The position numbers were made by a program, and so were the translations under genes. Shown one piece after another: positions 33,367-42,447 of a stretch of 48,988 bases of DNA (position 1 is the stretch's first letter; each line of letters begins with the position of its first letter). The notes under the pieces were generated by a model, which was not told the origin of the DNA, made no database searches, and was given only the letters and a program-made list of their open reading frames with translations. The stretch is from Lachnospiraceae bacterium (GTDB taxonomy: Bacteria > Bacillota > Clostridia > Lachnospirales > Lachnospiraceae), in contig CAJTDX010000026.1 of assembly GCA_910575155.1 (NCBI GenBank), forward strand, positions 1-48,988, given 5' to 3'.

Positions 33367-33377
33367 CGGGGGATGGC

Positions 33378-33764
33378 ATGGATATTGTAAAAATTGCGAT
33401 TCTGGGGATTGTAGGCGCCTTATTGGGCATTATGCTGAAAGGGCAGAAAAAAGAATATGAGCTGTTTGTGACCCTGGGGGTGTCCCTGTGTATTTTCTAT
33501 TTTTTGATGTCCAAGCTGCAATTGGTAGTTTCGGTAATAAACCGTATGCAGGATTATGTGGAATTGGATACCAGTTATATTGAAATACTCATTAAAATGA
33601 TTGGAATTACATATGTATCTGAATTTTCTGCAAATCTCTGCAAGGACGCCGGATACCAGTCCGTGGCGGGACAGATCGAGATGTTTGGGAAATTGTCCAT
33701 CCTGGTGATCAGTATGCCGGTGATTCTGGTATTGCTGGAAACGATCGGTGAATTTTTGCAGTGA
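33378..33764 (+). CDS. spoIIIAD: Stage III sporulation protein AD
   Basis: A 128-residue protein with four hydrophobic segments ('IVKIAILGIVGALLGIML' onwards) and the conserved 'YVSEFSANLCKDAGYQSVAGQIEMFGK' region, cited here by its ends 'YVSEFSANLCKDAG' and 'IEMFGK'. It shares ancestry with SpoIIIAC and is part of the same channel. GCGGGG lies just upstream of the start. Confidence 0.95.
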   Translation: MDIVKIAILGIVGALLGIMLKGQKKEYELFVTLGVSLCIFYFLMSKLQLVVSVINRMQDYVELDTSYIEILIKMIGITYVSEFSANLCKDAGYQSVAGQIEMFGKLSILVISMPVILVLLETIGEFLQ

Positions 33765-33814
33765 AGGAAGGAGAACGATGATGCGGGATGGAACGAAGCA
33801 GACAGGGGGAAGGT

Positions 33815-35053
33815 ATGGGTAAAAAAAGCAGACAGACGAAGATAAAAATCTGGATGTTTCTGTGTTTTGGCCTGATATGTATGACAGTTCTTGCGGATTT
33901 GGTACAGGCGGCAGAACATCCGGAAACAGAAGATCCGTCCGGACAGGAGCCTGCGGTCAGTACAGAGCAGTCAGAATCCATGGATCAGCAATGGGAAGAG
34001 ACGATGGAAGGGTATCTGGATGAACTGGATTTTTCTGAGATTGACAAGCTTTTGGGGCAGCAGGAAGAGGTTGTGGGAATCACCTTCCGGGAGCTGGTGG
34101 AGCTTTTGGTAAACGGGGAGGAGATTGAGAAGGGCTGGCTGGCAGAGAAGCTTATTTCTGCGATATTTTCAGAGGTGCAGTCATTCAGGGGCAATCTCAT
34201 ACAGATTGTGATTCTGTGTATCGTATTTGCCATTCTCCACAATTTTGCCAATGTATTCGAGCATCCGGCAGTTACCGATATCAGTTTCTATATGGTATAT
34301 ATGATTCTTCTGGTACTGCTGATGAAGTCTTTTTTTATTCTGCGGGAAGTGACGGTCACAGTGATTACGCAGATGATGACTTTTTTGAAAATATTGATTC
34401 CCACGTTTACTACCAGCCTGGTATTTTCCGGACAGATTACGACAGCGGCAGGATTCTATGATCTGACCTTTGTTCTGATTTATGGTATGGAGTGGATTAT
34501 GCAGTATCTGATTGTTCCGGCAATTCAGATCTATGTAGTGCTGGAATTAATGAATTATCTGACGGAAGAGGAAATGATGTCGCGAATGACAGCGCTGGTG
34601 AAATCAGGGATTTTATGGGTCATGAAATTTCTCTTTACGGTGGTGATTGGCATTAATGTCATACAGAACCTTTTGACGCCGGTAATTGATACCTTTAAAT
34701 CCAGTATGATTGCAAAAACAGCAGGACTGGTGCCGGGGCTGGGAGCAAGTATCAATGCGGTGACAGAAATTATGGTGGGTTCCGGGATTATCATTAAAAA
34801 TGGCATCGGACTGGCAGCCATTCTTGTCCTGCTGATTCTGTGTGCCGGGCCGCTGATCAAAGTATGGGTTATGACATTTTTGTATAAGCTTCTGGAGGCT
34901 ATGATACAGCCGGTAGCAGATAAACGAATGATCGGCTGCATTGGAGGCGCAGGAGAAGGAGGCAGACTGCTTGGGAAAGTAGTGACCACGACGACAGTCA
35001 TGTTTCTTGTGACCATTGCCATGATCACAGCGTCTACCACATTTAACCACTGA
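33815..35053 (+). CDS. spoIIIAE: Stage III sporulation protein AE
   Basis: A 412-residue polytopic membrane protein. It has an N-terminal signal-like segment (residues 9-32), an acidic extracytoplasmic region, and about six to eight membrane segments to the C-terminus, with 'PTFTTSLVFSG' and 'AGLVPGLGASINAVTEIM', both typical of the family. ATG 33815 is preferred, with AGGGGGAAGG immediately upstream; an in-frame ATG at 33788 is more distant from any site. A 14-codon frame with its own strong AAGGAG site overlaps this start. Confidence 0.94.
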   Translation: MGKKSRQTKIKIWMFLCFGLICMTVLADLVQAAEHPETEDPSGQEPAVSTEQSESMDQQWEETMEGYLDELDFSEIDKLLGQQEEVVGITFRELVELLVNGEEIEKGWLAEKLISAIFSEVQSFRGNLIQIVILCIVFAILHNFANVFEHPAVTDISFYMVYMILLVLLMKSFFILREVTVTVITQMMTFLKILIPTFTTSLVFSGQITTAAGFYDLTFVLIYGMEWIMQYLIVPAIQIYVVLELMNYLTEEEMMSRMTALVKSGILWVMKFLFTVVIGINVIQNLLTPVIDTFKSSMIAKTAGLVPGLGASINAVTEIMVGSGIIIKNGIGLAAILVLLILCAGPLIKVWVMTFLYKLLEAMIQPVADKRMIGCIGGAGEGGRLLGKVVTTTTVMFLVTIAMITASTTFNH

Positions 35054-35066
35054 GAAAGGAGAAGGA

Positions 35067-35615
35067 ATGAGTTATATTTTTGCCTGGGTAAAAAATCTGG
35101 TATGTTTCTATCTTCTGCTGACGGTAGTTTTAAATCTTCTGCCTAAGAAAAATTATCAGAAGTATGTGCGTTTTTTTTCGGGAATGCTGCTGACGATTCT
35201 GGTCACGTCTCCGATTCTCTCTCTTATGGGGAATGAAGAACTGCTCAGAGAGAAAATCAGTCAGGCGGGATTATTTCAGGAACTCAATAATTTAAAACTG
35301 GATACCGCGCATCTGGAAGATACTCAAAAAGAACGCTATTTGCAGGAGTATGAAAGGGCGCTGGAGATGGATGTGAGCCATATCGCAGAACAAAAAGAGC
35401 TGGCTGTCAGCGAGGTAAAAGTTTGTCTGTCACAGGATTACCAGGTGGAATCCATTGAACTGAGGGCCGCATTTCAGGAGGACGAAAGCATTTTTGTCCA
35501 GAAAGCGTCCTTTGCAGACCAGATTCAGGAATATCCCAGAGTACAGGAGTTAAAACAGGAGCTTATGGATTTTTACCGTCTGAAAGAAACCCAGGTCATC
35601 ATTGAGATTGAGTGA
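35067..35615 (+). CDS. spoIIIAF: Stage III sporulation protein AF
   Basis: A 182-residue protein with two N-terminal membrane segments (residues 8-25 and 35-52) and a soluble C-terminal domain of the ring-building type, ending in an acidic beta strand ('ETQVIIEIE'). Known as a member of the SpoIIIA channel. GAAAGGAGAAGG precedes the ATG, 13 bases after spoIIIAE. Confidence 0.92.
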   Translation: MSYIFAWVKNLVCFYLLLTVVLNLLPKKNYQKYVRFFSGMLLTILVTSPILSLMGNEELLREKISQAGLFQELNNLKLDTAHLEDTQKERYLQEYERALEMDVSHIAEQKELAVSEVKVCLSQDYQVESIELRAAFQEDESIFVQKASFADQIQEYPRVQELKQELMDFYRLKETQVIIEIE

Positions 35616-35630
35616 GAGAAGGTGCTGAAA

Positions 35631-36206
35631 ATGAAAAAGGAAAGATTTTCCATGGACAGGCTGAAAAAGATATCTAAAAATCAGCTTTTGATTGGAGGGC
35701 TTGCAGGCGTGCTGCTGCTGATCATCGCCATTCCGGTTGAAAACAGGGAACAGGCCGGCGAAGATCAGCAGCAGAAAGAGGTGCAGCAGGGGAGTGTTTC
35801 CGACAGGGGGGGAGATTATGGAAAGCGGCTGGAACGCAGATTGGAGCAGGCGCTTAAGGATATGGAAGGGGTAGGGAAGGTAAAAGTAATGATTACGCTG
35901 CAGGATGAAGGAGAACTTGTTCTGGAAAAAGACTGGTCGCAGAGCAGCCAGGAAATTTCTGAGGAAGACAGCGGTGCAAAGCGCAGCACCAAAGAGCGGC
36001 AGTCTCAGGAGGAGACGGTGTATTCCCAGAGCAGCGGAAGTACGGGGGAGCCATTTGTGAAGCGGGAGGTAACGCCACGGGTGGAAGGGGTGCTGGTGGT
36101 GGCGGAAGGAGGTGGGGATTCGAAAATAGTGAAAAATATTTCTGATGCAGTTTTGGCATTATTTCCGGTGGAAGTACATAAAATTAAGGTAGTTAAGATG
36201 AATTGA
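35631..36206 (+). CDS. spoIIIAG: Stage III sporulation protein AG
   Basis: About 191 residues: a membrane anchor (residues 20-38), a linker, and a ring-building-motif domain ('LEQALKDMEGVGKVKVMITL', '...PRVEGVLVVAEGG', 'ISDAVLALFPVEVHKIKV'). In Bacillus it forms a large ring in the intermembrane space. ATG 35631 (GAGAAGG 8 bases upstream) is preferred over GTG 35622. A low-complexity Ser/Glu-rich insertion (about residues 100-145) splits the ring domain, as in other family members. Confidence 0.93.
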   Translation: MKKERFSMDRLKKISKNQLLIGGLAGVLLLIIAIPVENREQAGEDQQQKEVQQGSVSDRGGDYGKRLERRLEQALKDMEGVGKVKVMITLQDEGELVLEKDWSQSSQEISEEDSGAKRSTKERQSQEETVYSQSSGSTGEPFVKREVTPRVEGVLVVAEGGGDSKIVKNISDAVLALFPVEVHKIKVVKMN

Positions 36207-36221
36207 CAGGAGGGAATCAAT

Positions 36222-37019
36222 TTGAAAAAAGTTTTCAGGAAAAATCAGATCATCATTACAGCTCTGGCTCTTATGATTGCTGTGGCAGGCTATTTGCAAT
36301 ATACGGGAAGTCAAAGTGACAGCGATCTGGCAAAAGAGGCGAGTGCGGATACCAATGAGAGTACATATGAAATTTCCGATGAGGATATGTACAGCGCGGA
36401 AGATATTTTTACAGATACGGAAGAAAGCGCAGAAACATCAACAGATGCACAGGGAGTTCAGACAGGAGAAGAAATAGCCAGCAGCGGAAATGAAAATGGA
36501 GAAAATCCGGGAGAAGCGGTATTAACCAGCACTGGCGTGAACAATGTGGATTTTGTATCAGAAGTGAAGCTGAACCGGGAGCAAATCCGTTCCCAGAATA
36601 AGTCTTCTCTGATGGAGGTAATCAATAATACCAATATCACAGAGGAGCAGAAGCAGGACGCCATCAACGCCATGATTTCCATGACAGACATTGCAGAACG
36701 GGAAGCAGCGGCAGAAATGCTGTTAGAGGCGAAAGGTTTTACCGATGTGGTGGTAAGCATTACGGACAGTAATGCGGACGTGGTGCTGAATATGGGAGAG
36801 GTTACAGACGCCAAGCGCGCGCAGGTGGAGGATATCGTAAAGCGTAAAACAAACGTGGAACCTCAGAATATTGTAATCACGCCGATTTCTGCTACTGATA
36901 TTTCAGAAAATGCAGCGCAGGAAACTGTGGATGAGTCCGCCGCAGATGGAGCGGCAGAGGATGGCAGCGCAGCAGAAGGGGAAGCAGCAGGAGAAGGCCA
37001 GGAGGAAGCTGCAAAATAA
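36222..37019 (+). CDS. spoIIIAH: Stage III sporulation protein AH, TTG start
   Basis: A 265-residue protein and last gene of the operon. It has a membrane anchor (residues 7-25), a long acidic linker, and a ring-building domain ('AAAEMLLEAKGFTDVVVSIT', '...VEDIVKRKTNVEPQNIVITPI'). SpoIIIAH binds SpoIIQ across the intermembrane space. Translation should start at TTG 36222, spaced 7-8 bases from GGAGGG. The C-terminal 35 residues are an Ala/Glu/Gly-rich tail absent from Bacillus SpoIIIAH. Confidence 0.93.
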   Translation: MKKVFRKNQIIITALALMIAVAGYLQYTGSQSDSDLAKEASADTNESTYEISDEDMYSAEDIFTDTEESAETSTDAQGVQTGEEIASSGNENGENPGEAVLTSTGVNNVDFVSEVKLNREQIRSQNKSSLMEVINNTNITEEQKQDAINAMISMTDIAEREAAAEMLLEAKGFTDVVVSITDSNADVVLNMGEVTDAKRAQVEDIVKRKTNVEPQNIVITPISATDISENAAQETVDESAADGAAEDGSAAEGEAAGEGQEEAAK

Positions 37020-37085
37020 GAGACGCATAAGAGCGGAGAAAAGAGAAAGGAAGGAGCCGCTGTTTAGAGATAATTTGTGAACGCG

Positions 37086-37128
37086 GCAAGAAGGTGCAAA
37101 TCCACAGGGGTTTGCACCTTTCGGCTTG
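37086..37128 (+). other. Strong hairpin between spoIIIAH and prfC
   Basis: AAGGTGCAAA (37091-37100) pairs perfectly with TTTGCACCTT (37111-37120), extended by an outer GCAAG/CTTGC pairing. There is no T tract, so it does not look like a standard terminator. It could be a transcript-end or leader structure before prfC. No known riboswitch motif is recognised. Confidence 0.45.
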
Positions 37129-37203
37129 CACTGTAAAGTGGCATGTGTTACCATATACTGCGGGACAAAAAGAACACGGGATAACAACTGTGTGTGAAAG
37201 TAT

Positions 37204-38814
37204 ATGGAAAGCGAGGAACTTACGTTGGCAGATTTACAGAAAGAAATAGAAAAGCGCAGAACGTTTGCGATTATATCACATCCGGACGCGGGGAAAACGA
37301 CGCTGACAGAAAAATTTTTGCTGTATGGTGGGGCGATTAATCTTGCGGGATCGGTAAAAGGCAAGGCGACAGCCAGACATGCCGTATCTGACTGGATGGA
37401 GATTGAAAAAGAAAGGGGAATTTCCGTTACCTCTTCTGTGTTACAGTTTAATTATGATGGATATTGTATCAATATTCTCGATACGCCCGGACATCAGGAC
37501 TTTTCGGAAGATACGTACCGTACGTTAATGGCTGCGGATTCCGCGGTGATGGTAATCGACGGGTCGAAGGGTGTGGAGGCTCAGACCAGGAAGCTGTTTA
37601 AAGTGTGTGTGATGCGCCATATTCCGATTTTTACCTTTATCAATAAGATGGACCGGGATGCAAACGATACCTTTGATTTGCTGGATGAGATTGAAAAAGA
37701 GCTGGGGATTGCTACCTGCCCGATTAACTGGCCCATTGGTTCCGGTAAGAATTTTAAAGGGGTTTATGACCGCAATACCAGAAAGGTAATGACTTTTGCC
37801 GATACGCAAAAAGGTACGAAAGAAGGTCTGGAAAAGCATATTGCCATTGACGACCCGGAGCTGGAAACAGAAATCGGCGCAGATTACAAGGCGGCGCTGC
37901 TGGAGGAAGTGGAACTTTTGGACGGCGCAAGCGCAGCGTTTGATCTGGAGCTGGTGGCAAAAGGAGAACTCTCCCCGGTATTTTTTGGTTCGGCATTGAC
38001 GAACTTTGGCGTGGAAACGTTTTTGCAGCATTTTTTAAAAATGACGACTTCTCCGCTTCCCAGAACCGCGGATGTTGGTGAGATCAATCCGTTTTCTGAG
38101 GATTTTTCCGCGTTTGTTTTCAAAATCCAGGCGAATATGAATAAAGCGCACCGCGACCGTATTGCGTTTATGAGAATCTGTTCGGGAAAATTTGAGGCGG
38201 GCATGGAAGTTACCCATATTCAGGGAGAGCGCAAAATGCGCCTGTCCCAGCCGCAGCAGATGATGGCGCAGGAACGCAAGATCATAGAAGAAGCTTATGC
38301 AGGAGATATCATCGGCGTGTTTGATCCGGGGATTTTTGCGATTGGGGATACGATTACCACAGCGGCGGACAAGTTCGCTTTTGAGGGGATTCCCACATTT
38401 GCCCCTGAGCATTTTGCAAGGGTGCGCCAGATGGATACCATGAAGCGGAAACAGTTTGTGAAGGGAATTACGCAGATTGCGCAGGAAGGGGCGATCCAGA
38501 TTTTTCAGGAATACCACACTGGCATGGAGGAAATTATTGTGGGCGTGGTGGGCGTTTTGCAGTTTGACGTGTTGAAATATCGTCTGGAAAATGAATATAA
38601 AGTAGATATTCGCCTGGAGAAACTGCCGTATGAACATATCCGCTGGATTGAAAATAAAGAGCTTGATATGGATAAACTTGTCGGAACGTCAGATATGAAA
38701 AAGATTCAGGATCTGAAAGGAAATCCGCTGCTTTTGTTTGTAAACAGCTGGAGCGTGGGAATGACTTTAGACCGGAATGAAGGGCTGATACTTTCAGAAT
38801 TTGGGCGGAATTAA
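37204..38814 (+). CDS. prfC: Peptide chain release factor 3
   Basis: A 536-residue GTPase that removes RF1 and RF2 from the ribosome after peptide release. G1 is 'SHPDAGKTTLTE', with 'RGISVTSSV' (G2), 'DTPGHQDFSEDTYR' (G3), and 'NKMDRDANDTFDL' (G4), followed by the RF3-specific domains ('FVKGITQIAQEGAIQIF', 'GVLQFDVLKYRLENEY'). Length is normal. The site before ATG 37204 is weak (GAAAG). It is convergent with the pdaA-like gene. Confidence 0.96.
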   Translation: MESEELTLADLQKEIEKRRTFAIISHPDAGKTTLTEKFLLYGGAINLAGSVKGKATARHAVSDWMEIEKERGISVTSSVLQFNYDGYCINILDTPGHQDFSEDTYRTLMAADSAVMVIDGSKGVEAQTRKLFKVCVMRHIPIFTFINKMDRDANDTFDLLDEIEKELGIATCPINWPIGSGKNFKGVYDRNTRKVMTFADTQKGTKEGLEKHIAIDDPELETEIGADYKAALLEEVELLDGASAAFDLELVAKGELSPVFFGSALTNFGVETFLQHFLKMTTSPLPRTADVGEINPFSEDFSAFVFKIQANMNKAHRDRIAFMRICSGKFEAGMEVTHIQGERKMRLSQPQQMMAQERKIIEEAYAGDIIGVFDPGIFAIGDTITTAADKFAFEGIPTFAPEHFARVRQMDTMKRKQFVKGITQIAQEGAIQIFQEYHTGMEEIIVGVVGVLQFDVLKYRLENEYKVDIRLEKLPYEHIRWIENKELDMDKLVGTSDMKKIQDLKGNPLLLFVNSWSVGMTLDRNEGLILSEFGRN

Positions 38815-38835
38815 TAATTGCATGAAACGAAAATA

Positions 38836-38878
38836 ATGGCTGTTGCACCAAGGATTTGATCTTTGGTGCAGCAGCCAT
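38836..38878. terminator. Terminator between convergent prfC and the deacetylase gene
   Basis: A roughly 17-20-bp stem (AATGGCTGTTGCACCAA with TTGGTGCAGCAGCCATT) lies between the two stop codons. The T-rich flank is on the minus strand, so it best serves the deacetylase gene but may stop both. Confidence 0.7.
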
Positions 38879-38884
38879 TGCGTG

Positions 38885-39967
38885 TTATTCAAATACTTTG
38901 AATTCATAGCCCTGCGCCCGCGCCTGGTCAATGAAATCTCCTAAAATCTGAGTGTTTGTCTCGGATTCTGCATGGAGCAGGTAGATTGCGCCCGGGTGCA
39001 GCTTGCTCATGATTTTCTGCAGGCTTTCTGCAGGATCCGGCTGGTTTTCCACATCATAATCCAGATAAGCGAAACTCCAGAATACGCTTTTATAGTTCAG
39101 ATTGTTTAAAAGCGCTACCGACTGTTCGCTGAATTTACCGGCAGGATAACGGAACAGGTGCATATCGTAATTGAAGTTCTTTTTGACGTAATCGTGATTT
39201 CCAGTAACCTCGGAAGTCTGTTTTTCGATATCCTGGGAAGGAAGCCCGTCTGCGGGATGGGTAACGCTGTGATTTCCCACCTCATGTCCTTCGGCAATCA
39301 TGCGTTTTACCAGATCGGGATTCTGTTCGGCATATGATTTGGTGATAAAGAAAACGGCGTGTACATTTTTTTCTTTTAAAGTGTCCAGAATCCTCTGCGA
39401 ACAGCCATACTCATAACCTTCGTCCAGGGTAAGATAGATGACTTTTTTTTCAGGCTCGTCCGAAATGAAATAGGCGTTATATTTTCCGTATTTCTCCTGG
39501 TACTGCAAACAGCCTGCCGGGCGGTTCCATTCGTCTAAATCTCCGCCCTGTCCCCAGTCCAGACATGCGGTATCCAGTCCATTCAGGTCGATCTGCTGAT
39601 TCTGCAGAACAAAGCCATTTTCCGCCGGGCGTTTGTTGAAGCCTTCCGGATTGTCAAGATCGGCAAGTGTAAAGGGCTGATCGGTCTGTTCGGATTCTGG
39701 CGCGTCTGCCGGGTCCTGGGCTGGTTTCTCAGGTTCGTTCTGTTCCGTTTCCGTTTGTTCATTGTCTTTTGGTTCCGTTACGGCGTCTTTCAGAGGGAGT
39801 GTTTTTGCAGATTCTTTTTCTGGTGTTTTGCTGCGGGAAGATTTTGTAGCGACAGCGGCAATCCCTGTCGCTGCCAGGATCACAAGAACCAGCGGTATGG
39901 CGTAAATCAGTGTGCGCAGATACCGTTCCCGTTGTCTTCTTCTCCGCAGGTTTCGTTTTTTATGCAT
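38885..39967 (-). CDS. pdaA: Polysaccharide deacetylase, PdaA-like (cortex muramic delta-lactam synthesis)
   Basis: About 360 residues: one N-terminal membrane segment (about residues 20-42), a 100-residue acidic, Pro/Glu-rich linker, and a NodB deacetylase domain (about 165-355). Motifs are 'YLTLDEGYEYG' (metal Asp followed by Glu, where PdaA has Asn), 'GHEVGNHSVTHP', 'FRYPAGKFSE', 'VFWSFAYLDYDV' and 'HPGAIYLLHAES', matching PdaA most closely among deacetylases. In Bacillus PdaA makes the muramic delta-lactam of spore cortex. ATG 39967 is chosen; GTG 39976 is possible. The length of the linker is unlike Bacillus PdaA. Confidence 0.82.
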   Translation of the reverse strand: MHKKRNLRRRRQRERYLRTLIYAIPLVLVILAATGIAAVATKSSRSKTPEKESAKTLPLKDAVTEPKDNEQTETEQNEPEKPAQDPADAPESEQTDQPFTLADLDNPEGFNKRPAENGFVLQNQQIDLNGLDTACLDWGQGGDLDEWNRPAGCLQYQEKYGKYNAYFISDEPEKKVIYLTLDEGYEYGCSQRILDTLKEKNVHAVFFITKSYAEQNPDLVKRMIAEGHEVGNHSVTHPADGLPSQDIEKQTSEVTGNHDYVKKNFNYDMHLFRYPAGKFSEQSVALLNNLNYKSVFWSFAYLDYDVENQPDPAESLQKIMSKLHPGAIYLLHAESETNTQILGDFIDQARAQGYEFKVFE

Positions 39968-40112
39968 TTGTCTCACTGCCTTTCTTTTAATTGATATAAG
40001 GGTTGCTCAGATAAAGATTATTATACATGATAGCGCATGTTTTCGCACTTGAAAAATGAAAAAGAACGGTTTGGAAATTCTTAAGATTTATTAAAAGTTA
40101 TGGTTTGCCGCA

Positions 40113-40820
40113 CTATGTTTCTTCGTCGTCTGCCATGCGGTAGCCTACGCCTACTTCAGTAAAAATATAGACAGGTTCTGCCGGGTTCTTTTCCAATTTC
40201 CTGCGGATATTTGCCATATTTACGCGTAAAATTTTGTTGTCTGATTCTGAATAAGGTCCCCACACATTATTCATGACTGTGGAATAAGTCATAACTTTGC
40301 CGGAGTTCTGAGCCAGAAAAGCGACGATTTTGTACTCAATGGGCGTCAGATGTACAGGCTGTCCGGCAATGGTGATGGAACGTTTGAAAAAATCAATTTC
40401 CAGATCTTTTGCCCGGTAAGGCTGCTGAGGGATACCGTAATTGGTGTTTGGATGACTGCTGTGGCGCAGCGAGGTACGGATTCTTGCCATCAGTTCCGAA
40501 GTCCCGAAAGGTTTGGTCAGATAATCGTCAGCGCCCGCGTCCAGAGCCTGTACTTTGTCATTTTCATGCGTGCGTGCGGAAAGTACAATAATAGGGCAGC
40601 TCGACCAGGTGCGAAGCTGGTGGATGACTTCCATACCATCCATATCCGGCAGTCCAAGATCCAGCAGTAAAACGTCCGGGCAAAGTGAGGAGGCAAGAGA
40701 AAGCGCTTCCTTTCCAGTAGAAGCGCAGCGCACACGATAACCGTGAGAAGACAGGATTCGGGATGTAAAATCGCTGATGCTTTTTTCATCTTCAATTAAA
40801 AGGATTGTAAATTTATTCAT
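40113..40820 (-). CDS. OmpR/KdpE-family response regulator
   Basis: A 235-residue regulator with receiver pocket E10-D11, phospho-acceptor D54 ('VLLLDLGLPDMDG'), 'DDYLTKPF', and a winged-helix DNA-binding domain ('HLTPIEYKIVAFLAQNSGKVMT' type start 'HLTPIEYKIVAFL', 'IFTEVGVGYRM'). It is closest in pattern to KdpE. ATG 40820 has GGAG upstream, and its first 8 bases overlap the kinase gene. No kdpFABC potassium pump genes lie in the window, so its target is uncertain. Confidence 0.88.
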   Translation of the reverse strand: MNKFTILLIEDEKSISDFTSRILSSHGYRVRCASTGKEALSLASSLCPDVLLLDLGLPDMDGMEVIHQLRTWSSCPIIVLSARTHENDKVQALDAGADDYLTKPFGTSELMARIRTSLRHSSHPNTNYGIPQQPYRAKDLEIDFFKRSITIAGQPVHLTPIEYKIVAFLAQNSGKVMTYSTVMNNVWGPYSESDNKILRVNMANIRRKLEKNPAEPVYIFTEVGVGYRMADDEET

Positions 40821-41892
40821 TTGACTCCTCCTTTGGTAATATAAACAAAAATTCTGCTCCTCGTTCATGGTTTCTGGCGGCAATCGTGCCTTCGTGAGCC
40901 TTGATGATGCTGTGGCAGATGGATAAACCTATACCGTTGCCCTTGCATACGTCGGGGGAAGCAGCGTTTGTGTAAGTTCCGTCAAAAATATGTTCCAGAA
41001 ATTCTTCGTTCAATCCCACGCCGTGATCAATGATGCGGAAGTATATATTGTGCGTATGATTTTCTACGATAAGCTCTACCGGCTGCTCACTGTGCGAGTG
41101 CAGCAGGGCGTTTTCCAGAAGATTGATGAGAACCTGTTCAATCAGCATGGCGTCCATGGGGATCATGAGGATTTCCGAAGGAAGCGTTACCTGAATATCG
41201 GCGTCGGGAATGCGCTTTTTCAGGCGAATTACAGATTCAGCCACGATTTCATCTACCACTTCAAATGAGGTGTTCAGTCTGGAGCCTTCTGTTTGTATAT
41301 GCGTGATAGAGAGAAGGTTTTCTACCATATTTAAGAGCCAGCTTGCATCATCGTGGATATTATGAAGCAGTTTTCTGCGCTCTTCAGATTCATAATCTTC
41401 CCATTCTTCTTCCAGGGAAGCGCTGGCTCCCAGAATACCGGTCAGAGGAGTTCGCAGATCATGGGAAATTGCGCGCAGAAGGTTTGCTCTTAATTTTTCT
41501 TTTTCAGCTTCCATAAGCTGTTTTTCACGGGACGCAAGAAGCTCCGTCTGGCGTTTTATGTAAGAAACAGTGGCGCTGGTGAGAATGGAGAGCGCCAGCA
41601 TACAAAAAAATGTAAAAGGATAATCCGGAAGAGAAAAGTTAATACTGAAATAAGGATAGGTAAAAAAGCAATTAATCAGTATGACACCCAAAGCTGAAGC
41701 GAGAATGCCATAAAAATAGCCATTGGTATTTTTGGCAGTCGTAAGGATACCGAAAATATAAAACAGGGCTATGTTTGCAGGATTATTGGAAACCTGAAAA
41801 AACAAAATAAAAGTAAGGCTGGTGGTAATGAACAACAGTCCCATCGTAATGAGCAGATCGTGTGTTATTTGTCTGAGTGTATTTTTTCGCAT
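40813..41892 (-). CDS. KdpD-like sensor histidine kinase lacking the N-terminal KdpD domain
   Basis: A 359-residue kinase: four membrane segments of the DUF4118 type at residues 10-110, a HisKA domain with H144 in 'AISHDLRTPLTG', and a HATPase domain ('LINLLENALLHS', 'DHGVGLNEEF', 'GNGIGLSICHSI'). Full KdpD is about 900 residues and has N-terminal KdpD and USP sensor domains; both are absent. The start is well supported (AAGGGG, 7 bases from ATG 41892), so this is a natural short form. Its gene is divergent from trxA. Confidence 0.88.
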   Translation of the reverse strand: MRKNTLRQITHDLLITMGLLFITTSLTFILFFQVSNNPANIALFYIFGILTTAKNTNGYFYGILASALGVILINCFFTYPYFSINFSLPDYPFTFFCMLALSILTSATVSYIKRQTELLASREKQLMEAEKEKLRANLLRAISHDLRTPLTGILGASASLEEEWEDYESEERRKLLHNIHDDASWLLNMVENLLSITHIQTEGSRLNTSFEVVDEIVAESVIRLKKRIPDADIQVTLPSEILMIPMDAMLIEQVLINLLENALLHSHSEQPVELIVENHTHNIYFRIIDHGVGLNEEFLEHIFDGTYTNAASPDVCKGNGIGLSICHSIIKAHEGTIAARNHERGAEFLFILPKEESNE

Positions 41893-42033
41893 GTTTGATC
41901 CCCTTTTCTGTTTTCACATATTTTCATTGGTAGGTGCTAGAATAAATGTAACACGAAGAAAGAAGGGATTTCAAGGTGGAATAGAAATTTTAACACTATT
42001 TTAGCAAAAAGTATGTTCGGAAACAAAAAGATG

Positions 42034-42042
42034 TGATATACT
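42034..42042 (+). promoter_or_regulatory. Extended -10 promoter before trxA
   Basis: TGATATACT gives an extended -10 element (TG, one base, TATACT) about 70 bases before ATG 42110. No good -35 is visible at 17 bases. Confidence 0.4.
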
Positions 42043-42109
42043 TTGGCACATGAGAAGCGGTCAGTGAAGAAGATGTGATTGCGAAAGTTCTGGAAAGGAG
42101 AAAATTAAT

Positions 42110-42421
42110 ATGGCAGTTATAACAATTACAGCAGAAAACTTTGAAGCGGAGGTAATGAACAGCGAGATCCCGGTTCTGGTGGATTTCTGGGCGGCATGGT
42201 GCGGGCCGTGCCAGATGCAGGGACCTGTCGTGGACCAGGCGGCGGAACAGCTTGCCGGAAAACTGAAGGTTGGCAAGCTCAACGTAGATGAGCAGGGGGA
42301 ACTGGCGCAGAAATACGGAGTGATGAGTATTCCAACTTTGATCTTGTTTAAAGACGGGCAGGCAGTAAAAAAAGAAGTTGGTTTTCATTCTCTGGAAGAA
42401 ATAAGCGAAATGATACCTTGA
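42110..42421 (+). CDS. trxA: Thioredoxin
   Basis: A 103-residue disulfide reductase with the redox motif W30-C31-G32-P33-C34, 'FWAAWCGPC' at strand 3, and the cis-Pro motif 'SIPTLILF'. Length is normal. GGAAAGGAG precedes ATG. The gene stands alone between an extended -10 promoter and a terminator. Confidence 0.96.
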   Translation: MAVITITAENFEAEVMNSEIPVLVDFWAAWCGPCQMQGPVVDQAAEQLAGKLKVGKLNVDEQGELAQKYGVMSIPTLILFKDGQAVKKEVGFHSLEEISEMIP

Positions 42422-42447
42422 CGAATACTTCTGCAGACTTTATAATG

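Noticed and set aside
41893-42033. Riboswitch or small RNA in the gap before trxA
   Set aside because: No conserved riboswitch signature or strong stem was found; the sequence fits a simple divergent promoter region.
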